Assembly: GCA_038496675.1 (NCBI GenBank)
Contig: CM076661.1
Coordinates: forward strand, 8,531,962-8,595,961
Direction of reading: 5' to 3'
DNA: 64,000 nucleotides
DNA from: Rachycentron canadum
Lineage: Eukaryota > Chordata > Actinopteri > Carangiformes > Rachycentridae
Position 1 is the stretch's first letter, and the number at the start of each line of letters is the position of its first letter. Position numbers and translations under genes: made by a program. Shown in pieces: positions 49,101-61,100 of this stretch. The notes under the pieces were generated by a model. It was not told the DNA's origin. It ran no database searches and saw only the letters and a list, made by a program, of their open reading frames with translations.

Positions 49101-52100
49101 TGGCCACATGGATCTGTATACGCACACATTTATGTAAACAGAGGTCAGAGGGATCATAGTCAGATTATTAGCAGGGTGTGTGTAATATTGAGCAAGGGCA
49201 CATAAATTGGGCTTTGTGACACTTGGAGGGTTCTCCAATGCACAACATATAAATCATATGACCTTACTTAGTCTAGGAAGGGTAAATGTTGCAGTTTTAT
49301 TTCTATCGCTATATTATGCAGTTAGAATTTGGTTCTTACCGCACACAATTTTTGTTATTAACGCTAATGTCATTCGGCATGTTGTGAGATGGATCCCTCC
49401 TGCTGCTTTTGTGTTTCACTCCTATATTTAGCAGAGTGTTGTGTCTAAGTGACTGATAGACCTGTGAATCCACCTTGTTTGGGCTGCCGCTACAGGCAGC
49501 CTTTACAGTAGAGTATTTTATTTTTAAATTATTAAATTTGAAGAACTCTGAGCCATATGGAGGCATTACGATAGCTTAATGGATCATAGCCAGCCTCTGA
49601 CATTACTGCAGTACATACATTTCCTCTGCCATCTCTTACTCTTGCCCTCTTTCTATCTTCTCTCTCTTTTTTCTACCCTTCTACTCGTGCCTCAGTAGCT
49701 AGCTAAGACTAAAGGTTAGTGAAGCAGAAGACGTACAGTATGATCAGCATACCAGCATGCAATGCAGGCATAATATCAGAATGTGGGCAGGACTGCTGCT
49801 CAGTATAGAAAGTGCACAAATGTCCTTTTCTATCATGATACATGATACCTTTCTGCTTAGTCTTTGAAGGATAACTGTTGCCAGAGGAAAGTTAACAGTG
49901 GTCATAGATGCTGAGTTTGTACCATTAAAGAGAAAGCCATGGGTCTTATTTCAGTTATTGATGCCAAAAATGGCCACAGGGGCATTGTGGTTGATGGAAT
50001 TTATTAATTGTATATGTTATCAGTTTTGATTTGCCATTTGCCCATCTTTGATCAGTGGAAACATTTGGGTGTTTTTTTCAGCCAAATGGTGCTAGTGTTA
50101 TTTTCTAAGGAAAAAAAGGGATTTTCAGAAAACTGCATGTGAATTAGGAAAATCCTGCCGATTCATTCTAAACTTTTCCTAATTGCATGTATGTGGGTAG
50201 TGAAGAGTAAGTCTATGGTGGAAACTATAGGGTGTGCCCCAGGCTGTTTGGCTTCTCAGACGTCAAGGAAAAATAAAGCCGGCACGCAGGGTCATCTGTC
50301 AGCATAATGCTTTTGGTATTTAGAGGTAGGCAAGGCTCACAAGTGTGTTTGTGAACACCATGTGTTCAGCTACATATTTACGTAACCAGCACATGAGACT
50401 GGGAACCCACTTCACAACTATTGACTGATGACACATGCTTTAAAGACCCAGAAATGATTTACACGCCTAATAACTAGCTTGTGTGTGTTTTTAAAGTTTT
50501 TTTGTTCATCCACTGTCTTTTGTAGTAGAGGTACCCACATTTGGCACAGATCCGTCAGATTTGGTCATTAATTGTGCTCAAGAAAAAAAATATGTTCACC
50601 ACATGGCAAAAGAAAAAGAAGTCTATGGGGTTGCCTAAGTCTTCTGCTCATTGTAACAACAATAGATAGCCTTGTTTGCTCTGATCCGGAAATGATAGTT
50701 TGGTGCCCACTTATGCCTTCAGATGTAGTCATGTGTGCTCATATTATGCACCACACAAACAAAGGTTATCTGTGTCTTATGACGATGCTGTGCATGGTGA
50801 ATATCTCAGTCATTAGGGAACACCTATTTATGGATGGATCCATCAATGCTATAATGCTCAAATGGAATTCACTTTTAGCTTTTACAGCAAGAAACATCCT
50901 GTGCACTCAGCAGGTCTCTCCTCCTCCTCCTCCACCTCCTCAGCCTTTCACCTCTGCTGAGGGAGACACTGCTGACATTTGCAAGTCTGATTCACAGAAT
51001 GATTTATGTAGTCAGATCTGAGACCTGTGAACCTTGCTGATTTGATTAACAAATGCTGAGGAGACCTTTTCAAATATCAGATCAAACCATTTAACCGATT
51101 CAGTGATAAGTTGTATGAACTCTCAATGCACTGTCAACATTTGTCTGTGAGTGTTTTTCTGTGTATACCACATCAACTAGGGCTATTGTTATTTTTTTCA
51201 GGAGGCTAATAAAACTGGATTTGGTAGTTAACCAAACCACATCAATAAATCTCCTCAAGAAAATCATACTAGGTCATACTAGGAAATTGCCAAATGAGTT
51301 TTGTTTTTAAGATTAAAGTATTAAAAGCAGTATTGCACAATAATCTCACATGCAAATACAGATCTCTCTGCGTGATTGGATTCAGCATGTTTCTTGCTTG
51401 GATTCAGAATCAGTTACCTAAAACATGAAGTATAAAATATTTATTAACCCAAATGGAAACAAATAATGTTAGATACCATCTAGAGAGTATGCTCTTATTT
51501 GTGTCTCAATTTATTACAAAATGCTATAACTTATGCCTCTTGATTAACAATGCAGTTCTATTTTTTAGTAGTTTGTTCATAATTCATCCATAAAATTGGT
51601 GTTGTCCCCCAAAGGATATTTTTTTCCACCTATAATGACCCAACAAACAAAATGTAGTCCAATAATGCTGTCTTTTTCAGAAGCTTACCAGTGTTTTTAC
51701 AGTGAAGACAGTAGATTTCTGTAATAAGTGTAATTCAGAGTCTACCTCAGTCATCTTGGGCATATGTCAAGAAGCGCTGCATTTTGGTCCTGTAACCAGC
51801 CTGTTACTAAGGCATTATTTAATCTTATTTTCATATCTACCTGAAGGCACCAGGGCGTATCAGTAACCACTACAGGCTCTGTATCAAGGGCCTTCAAGTG
51901 TTATCCTGATAGCAGCGCTACTTGATAGATTGGCCTGTTCAAGAGGGATGACGGTGGTAGCATGTGTGACTGAAGCCAGGGTAATGGCCGCTACTCACTC
52001 TCTGTCGGTTGTTAGTTCTCTCCCACCTGCCCCCTTTCTACCTCCCTTTTCTGTTCAAATGGAGTGGATATCAGACGAGTGCTAAAACTACAGGTCACAA

Positions 52101-55100
52101 GCGCAAACGCTGCCAAGGTACTGTGAAATACCAAGTTTTTGTTCTTTCTTTTTGTTTCGTTTTTTATTTTACTTTTGCTGTATTAGATTTACTAGCTTGT
52201 ACCCTCTCTCCTTGTATAACCTAGGTCTCTGTGGAGCTAGAGTTTCCTTTTGTTTGTTGTTGAGACCTTTGACCTCTAATACTTGGAGCTACACCTAGGC
52301 TCAGTTAGAAATGGATGTGTTAAAATGGATTTATGCTGCTCTCCCACTCCTCTATTGCAGCCCTAACTGGGCCTAGTTGTTAGAACTTCTCCCTTTGTGC
52401 TATGACACAGGGTTTGGTGCTACTGCTGTAGCTCTAGCTGCTTTTTGGGGAAGCCTGTCGATCTGTCTGTCATCTCCTTGCTGGGATAGTGAGTAGACAA
52501 CATGGTTCAGTTGACTATTAGGACAAGACCCCTGAAATCAGTGGATCTGGAATGAATAAGCTGGTCCTCAAAAAAGCCACCCTTCCTTACCCCCCTTTAT
52601 CTCTCCAACCCTGTCTCTCACTTTCTCTCTCATTGGCTTCTCTCTCTCATCCATTCTGGCAGTCTGACCGTCATTAATGAACCACCACCACTAGCTCCAG
52701 CAGTAAGGGTCACAAACAAAGCACTCTGTTTAGGGCCAAGCACAATGGATGAACTGAATAGAGGAGCCATTGTGGCCATTTACTATAGCCCTCAAACATG
52801 TTGTGTAGAGTTGGCCCTCTTAGAGGTCCATCACTGTCCTAGTTCTGGGTGCACTGACCCTCATCAAAAATACTCAACAGAGAGGTCTCAGAGTCAGTGT
52901 CCCTATCTCGTAGTAAATGCAAGCAACCATTGACCTAAAGCTTAGTTTCCATGGTAGACCTCAACAGAGACCTGTGATTTTCCTGTTTAATACACCACCT
53001 GGCTTGAGAGTATTACACTATTGCAAGTACTACATATTTTACTAACATTACGTTAACATTGCACTGGTACTCTGTCTTGTCCTTCTCTACAAGAGGTGGG
53101 AAACTTGTCAAGGCAATGTAGTTGATATCTTGACATATTGAATTACATAGCCAAGAAAAAGTTGCAATTGCTATACTTTCTTGGAAAATACTTGCCAGTG
53201 CCCCAGACTAATATCATAATTAATTTGAGGAGACTTTCATCTCTTTCACCCCTCTTTTCTCTGCTCTCTGTTTCCTGCATTTCTCCCAGACACTCTTGCA
53301 CTCAATTTCCTTGTTTCTCTTCTACTTTAACATCTTACCCAGCCCCTTTCCACTGTTTGTCTTTGTCTTTGCCCCTCATTCCTCACTGTTTAACCCTCTC
53401 CCTCACCCCATGTTTGTCAGTAGTTCTCAATGGACGTTAGAGAACTAGCTCAGTAAACTCTTTAACCTTTCTTGGTTGACTGCCAGCTCCTCTGTACACT
53501 TTGATTCCCCCCTCCTTCCCTTTCCTTTCACAATGCATTGCATTTCATTGTAAAACAGGAAGTGTCCATGTACAAACACCTAACCATCGCTCCACCTTAC
53601 TGGCTGTTTACTCTTCAACATTTGATATCAGTAAAGCCAGCTTACTGGAGAACTTCTACTTCGTTTCTGAGACCTCCTGTCTTACAGTGGATATGGCTAC
53701 CAACTAATACTCAACAGTCTGAAGTGGCCCTCCTTCTACAATAGCTATAGGTCTCATCTCACACAGCATATTACTTTAATTCTGTGTTTTCACCTGAGAA
53801 TGCACAAGGTTAGATGGGAACAGGAGGCCACTTTAAACTGTGTGGTGGTAGAGGTTCAGCATATGCTTCCTATGCTGTTGAGTGGTTTCCTTTGAGGATC
53901 TGCAAGGATAAATGGAGTTGTGTAAGATAAGAAACTGTGTCTGCTACCAAATTTCTCACCTGAGCACCAGAGCTTTATTACTCTAACTGGGAAAAACAAC
54001 ATAATTCCAAATTGGATTAGTTCCCTTCAGTCCAACACTTCTGCTCCTTGTCTTCTTCTTCCAGACCCTGCTTGTCCTTCTCCTTGTAGAGGCAGTCATT
54101 CATTTTCACACTGGTTGCACTCAGAGTGAGCAGGTCTTAGTTAAGGTGCAATAATTGCTTGGACTTGCAATACCCACCAGTCATGCTTGTATGATGAAGA
54201 AATTAGTTTAACCCCACCATGTGATACACAAACACGGGTTCTGTTGATATTCAGTTAATCTTGTAGTAACTCTTGTTTGATTCATTTACATGTCATAAAT
54301 TTATTGTAAATTTCCAAATACCTAAGAATGAAAAGAAGTAAAACTCAGGCACTGGTCCTGCGCATGACACAAGGGAGTCCAGGTTAATTTTCCCTCTCTT
54401 CTATGAACGGTACGTACAGTATCTACAAAATACATTCAGATAAGTCTTAGGCTGTTAGTGTTCTTCTTGGAACAATAGTAGAGCAATAAATAACATTTCT
54501 GCTACACTTGTACCATCTAAATTCTTATTATTTGTGGAGCAATTTTGTTGCAAATTTGCAAAAAAAAGTCATCTAGGACACTGTGAGTCTCTCAATGCTA
54601 TACTCTGTTCTAAAGGGTTTTAATCCCCAGATTGGTCCCGAACGGTACAAAGAGCCATGACTGCACTGGACCTATGCCAGATTGTTCCACCATTTTCATT
54701 CAGATGAACTTGACAACACAGGACAACTAAAGGACATGCCGCAGGGACATAAATAATGCTCTCAAGTCAACCAGTCTCATTTATCGCTTATATCTTCTGT
54801 AGTAAATGGTGTTGCCCCTTCAGCCATACCTCTGCTCTTGCTTGCTCTAGTCACTGCATTTGCACTTTGACAACCAGGAAACAAACTTAGCCTCATATCT
54901 GAATTGATTTACATGTTATTACATCACAAGCATATCAGCGTATATGAAAAAATATTTATATCCAGTCTGCACGGAATAGTGATGGACAAGCAGGATGGAC
55001 GAGCAAGAGCTGAAATATGCAATCATGGTGTGTCATAGTTTGATGTCTTTCCGCCTGCAGATCAATGCTCCAGACTGCATTTGATTGAGCTGTTGAAATA

Positions 55101-58100
55101 GATAAATCCTAGACTTTTTCTTTCTTATGTACTGCATTTAAGATGATATAACTTGTTGTAATTATTTTGTCTTCAATCTCTCTCCCTCTATATTCTCCCT
55201 AAAATTTGTAATCACAACACTTTTTCCTTCACCTGTTTCCCTGATTTTTTTTTTTTTTTTTTTTCCCCTTCTCTTTGCCCAATTTCCCACACCATCTGCC
55301 AATGCCATCCTCTGTACTTTCCTCCGTTCATTCATTCGCTCACTCCTCTCTCACTGCACCCTCCTACAGCCATCCACAGTCTGAAGCTGAGTCGGACCCA
55401 TGTGGATTGGCACAGTGTGGATGAAGTCTACCTCTACAGTGATGCCACCACTTCCAAAATTGCACGCACCGTCACTCAGAAACTGGGCTTCTCCAAAGGT
55501 TTGTAATCAACCCACTGTCCATAATCTTTCTAGACTGGAAGGTAGATAAGGTTTCCTAATTATACTACACACACGAAGCATGAAGTAATTTGAAATTTTC
55601 TCTGAGAACATTATGTGTCTTAAATGATCTGCCTCGGTTTTATTTTTATCAAACTGTTTTACTCTCATTATCAAAGACTATATTACTGTCCAAATATAAG
55701 CATATGGGCTGTGAAACCAGCAATTGTATTTTTAATATACTAATTTGATATCAGTTATTTTTCCTGTATAGAATTAACATGGGGCTGGTATTAGCATTTA
55801 TCACAATGCACCAATGTATAGTGCAGCCTTACAAAAATTAGCATGACTTCAGACTCTCGGGTATAAAAAAACGTTTGTCACCACCTTTGTATAATTGCTT
55901 CTCTTTAACTTGGTTGACGCCTCTACACCTCTTCTCTCCATTTAATGCACATATGACGTCAGTGTTAGTGCCTTTACATTGCACAATCATTTGCTAGTAT
56001 TAACAGCCATTTGTTGTTGTTATTTAAACGTGGCTGGGCACTGTTCAGTCTCTTAAATGGATTAGCCCAGAAAATTGCACAATGTCCATCTGCTATTTTC
56101 AGAAACTTGGTTTGATTAAATGGGCCCAAGAGTAACTGAGAAGATGGCAACTGCTGTTTCACCCAGTGTCTGATGTTTGATCTGTATGGATCACTCTAAT
56201 CTGGTCTAAGAGTCTCCCAGCTCTGCAGTACATTTTCATCTTCTGTTCTCAGATTATAAGAGGAGCTGGTGCTGGTTATCTCAATCACCTCTGACACAAA
56301 TGCATAGTGAGGGCAAATCTCCTTAGTGCTATTCAGACAGCAGCAAATTCCATTGGCCCCTGTCACCTTGGTGCACAGCACATGACTGGACTAGACTATA
56401 GATTCTAAATAAGGACACAAGCTCAGCCCTCTGGGCACATTACAAGGGCCACGGTCACGGCAGGACTGTGTCTTACCTACTGGCCTCTTTGGACTCAGAA
56501 CAGCACCTTGTGTAAACACCAACAACAGCACATATATACACATAAGCTTGTTTATTTAGCAATGCTGGACTGAAATTATTGTTGTTGTTTTTTTGTTTTG
56601 TTTTTTTCTTCTGTTGACTGTTGAAGCTCTAGCGATGTCCCTCGCTTGCAAATGTACTAACAAGTAAAAAGCTGATTACAAAAATTAATTATCCAGCCTT
56701 GTCTTCTCCCCTCTTCCAGCCTCCAGCAGTGGTACACGGCTCCATCGGGGTTTTGTTGAGGAGGCCTCACCTGAGGACCGACCCCCTCAGACGACACACG
56801 TTGTCTTTGTGGTCCATGGGATTGGACAGAAGATGGACCAGGGACGCATTATTAAAAACACTGGAATGTGAGTTGCTGTATTTAGTAAGATGATTTGCAT
56901 GAGGATTTCTATCAATGAGACAACAGCATTTTCACTTTAATTCAACAATCTGCATGTGTATTTGCACAACATCTATACCCAATCTATGTTAATTCCAGTA
57001 CATGATGTGAAGAAATCTCTCTTGGCTGATGTGATGTTTGAGTTCCTTCAAATTTGTTTGCTCTCTGTTCCTCTTTCCCTTCTTTTTCAGACACAATCTA
57101 TATCTCACACTTCTCATTCTGTCATTTTGTTTTTCCTGTGGCTACCTGAAAACAGCTCACTTCTCTCTTTTTACTTTGGTTCTCTCTCTCCCAACACAGG
57201 CTATAAATTGTGGCATAGCTTTTTCTGCTTTTGCTTGTACAGTACATTTTGTCTTTCATTAACTGATGAGATGTTTCAGATATCAGCCTGCTGGACAGGT
57301 TCTTGTCCTGCCAGATAACTTGTAACTTGTGCATTGCATAACTTGTGCAAGTATCTGTAGACTGTGTATAAATGTGTGTACATATTACATATTAACAGCT
57401 TTTTTAAGAATTTGTATAAAATAATGAGTATAATATTGCATCGACTAAATTGGGAATCACACACTTTCCTCTGCTTCATTTATCTTAAGTCTTCCATAGT
57501 TATAGCAGTTGACAACACTTCACCTTCAGACTTTGTATTTTGTTCTCCTCCCCTCCATCTTTCTCACTCTCTTTGTCCTCTCCTAACATTTTCCTCGTTT
57601 TTTTGTATTGTTAATGTGCCCGCATTCTGGCCACCAAGCACTACACACTGAAATTTGAGAGAACATGATGGAACAAGGAAATGCACTGCAGCCCAAGCAA
57701 AGATAGAAACAGTGCAATATGAATGCAATGTTACACACTCTGCTGCAGGAAACAATAAAGACTGTACATATTTTAATACTGTGTAAAATGTAGATAAAAA
57801 GTCTATATCCAATCCCAGTCTATCCCTGTGATAAAACTTTTATACGAAGCAATTACATAATCTCCCAACTTACATAAAACATAATACATAAAACTGAAAT
57901 TATCACTGTTTTGATATTGCTAGACAACACTTTAATTGGCTTTCTGAGCTCTTTCTGTCTTTTCAAGGCTTCATGTTTTAATGAGACACTGTAAATATTA
58001 GATATTCCTGTAGAGTTCACAAACCTCTAGGGAACTACAATGACACCACTTTATTGGCCCTGGTCCATAGCAAGCAGCAGTACAGAATGTGCGGACCAGT

Positions 58101-61100
58101 GCCATATGTGTCTCTGTGTCACAAAGTCAGCGTCGGGCCACTGAGTGTGGCTTAGGCCAGCTAAGCAGGTAAAGTAGACCATGTCCAGCTGTAAGGCACT
58201 TTAAGCCTCCTCTGTGGATTACAGCATACACATTTTCCTCACCCAAGAGGAAAGATCAGCCTAGCATGTCTAGCCAGTTTTATAGTTTGTTATTTTACTT
58301 TGAACCTGAATTAATTTCAGCTTTGAGCGTCCTTAAGTTTCAGTGTAAGCAGAAATAGTGGGGGTTTGGGTTATTATTAGACCCTAAAACAAAATCAGGG
58401 TCGCTCTCTTTCTGAAATGTTTTTAGCTAAACCTAGAATGTCACTGCCCAATTAATACCAACCTAAAAGCGAGGCAATCCTTGTGGGAACAGCACAGAAA
58501 GCTTTGTAATGCAGCACTCAACCCTCTGAGCATTTAAGTTGTGCTGCAGACACACTGCACTGATAGTCCTGTCGAAACCTGCATTAGGTTCATTCAGTCG
58601 CAGCCTAGTCATCTAAAAGCCTCTCTGAGCATCCATTTACCCATGTCAACACCCTACCTCACTCTTTCTCTCTCTCTTTGTGTGTTTAGTGTTTCCTGTG
58701 AACTAATGCTGCTCCATATAGAACTAGCAGCAGTGCAGCCACTGGGTGTGTGTGTGTGCTGCATGAGGAACGCTGCTGCATCAGTGAGCAGTAAAATGGG
58801 CGTTATTCTTCTCCTGACAGTGATTAAAGTCTCCGAGAGAATGAGTGCAAACACAGACTCCCTAGTCAGTCTGCGGCAGGGCCAGATAAACATGGAGACT
58901 GTTAGTCATCCACTCGCAAGCTGTCATTATAATACACTGCCGGCCAAACAATGTGATAATGATCACGTTTCTAAATCACACACCTTTACTGCATTTAGCA
59001 TCTGAACGTCTTGTCATATAAGCTAACATATACCCAAATACAGTCTGAATTAATTAATTGAATGTTAATTCTTTTACTAATCTGTTTTACGATTTTTATT
59101 GTCATGTGATTGTTCAGGCTTAGGGAGGGCGTGAGGAAGATGGAGGAGAAGCACTTTTCAGACAACAATGAGGAGCATGTGGAGTTCCTGCCCGTTGAAT
59201 GGCGCTCCAAACTCGCTCTAGATGGAGGTTAGCATGTGTTTTTGAGAGTGAACATGCATATGACTATTTGCATGTGTTAATTAATTAATTACATTAATAT
59301 ACATTAATTACATTAATATACTGTTATATATCTAGTCTCATGCTGAAGCACATAAATCAGTCAGTTGATTGACAGAAAATCAACAGTTTAAATGATTGAT
59401 TATTTATTCATAAATTATTATTCATTTTAGAGAAAAAAACAAAAATAATTGTGTAAATTAATTATCAACTTGAGTAACTCACTTTAAACTTGAACTGCTG
59501 TAACTGTAGTCATTCAGTTAATGGCCTGTGGTATTGTTGTAAGACTGAAGCTCACCAACATAACAAAATATATATTTTTTTAAAGTTTGAGAAAAGTTGA
59601 CTGTAATATGAATATGGGTACTATCATATGACATTAAATCTCTTGAATATATTTTCTACTGTATGTTTCTGTAGATACAGTAGATTCAATCACACCAGAT
59701 AAAGTGAGAGGACTAAGAGATCTCCTCAACAGCAGCGCTATGGACATCATGTACTACAACAGCCCCCTTTACAGGGATGAGGTGAGAATCACACACTTTC
59801 AGAAACCTTCAAACATCAGTGTTACGCACCGTTCTTCCATTAAACTTCTTCACTTTCTGTCTCTCCAGATCACAAAGGGCCTAACACAGGAGCTAAACAG
59901 ACTGTACACACTTTTTTGCTCCCGCAATCCTGAATTTGAGGAGAGGGGAGGAAAAGTTTCCATAGTGTCTCACTCCCTCGGTTGCGTCATCACCTACGAC
60001 ATAATGACGGGGTGGGATCCTGTGCGCTTCTGCCTGCAGGAGCATCACGCTGTGGAAGAGGAGCTGGACTTGCGCTGGATGTCCTATGAAGAGAGGCACC
60101 TTTTAGATCAGCTACGGTTCACAAGGAATAGGTAAGGTTGCTCATGTGGACCTCATGTATAGCTGCATGTCCTCAAGGATCCATAACAGATAACAGTGAT
60201 AATGTAGGTTCAGCACAACAAACTAGCTGGATGTTTAAATTGGACTTAATTCTAATTTACCATCAGCTCTCTTGATACAAACACATAATCCATGGTGCTC
60301 ATATCCTTTCAACTGTTCTTCTGTAAATTTATCATTAAACTGAGCACCTGCCTGTTTTTTTGGCAGACACAGTACAGCGTGTGCTCTTCTCATGCTCCAT
60401 TGTAAGACAATCACGTGGCAAGCTTTGTTTCCTGTTTGCATTAGTCAGACAGCATGACATTGGGATGCCTCATGATAGAATGGAAGGGAAGAGACTACTT
60501 TTACTCTGCAACATTCTCCTTTGTGTGCAATATCATTTCGTGTGTGCACCATTTAAAAACTAACTTGAGGACAAAATATGTCTGCAGATGATGACTAAGT
60601 TTCGATAACTGAAGGTAATAGTAATATATACAAGCAGTTACTATTGCAATTGACTTTCAACCTAGGGTTTTATAGAAGTAAGTATATAGTTTTTCATTTC
60701 CTTTTATACTTTATGGGAACTGTGCATTTTGCTTTTAACAGGTTGCGAGAGCTGGAAAATCAGCTCATCACACTGGAGGCTTCTAAACCAACAGCTCCCC
60801 CAGCCCTCAAATTTAAGGTAAAATAAACTATACAATACAATGTGATCTTACTCTTTTTAAAGGGTACATAAAAAGGCTAAATAACTCAGATCGATGGCAG
60901 GTTGGCACCAGGTTCTATGACCTAACTTGTGAATATTTATCACAGTAATATAAATATTCATTATTTGTTATAGGAAAACTGGAAAGGAAAGATGACATAC
61001 CTTATTCAGGTTATTTTTGACCTATGACTTCATATTTGTGCTTTTTTGTCTGACAGGTGGAGAACTTTTTCTGCATGGGTTCACCTCTGGCAGTGTTCTT

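Noticed and set aside
50572..51021. A 149-codon open frame in ddhd1 intron 2
   Set aside because: It includes a CTC-repeat proline run and resembles no protein; intronic.
58541..59005. A 154-codon open frame in ddhd1 intron 4
   Set aside because: It resembles no protein and lies between securely phased exons 4 and 5.
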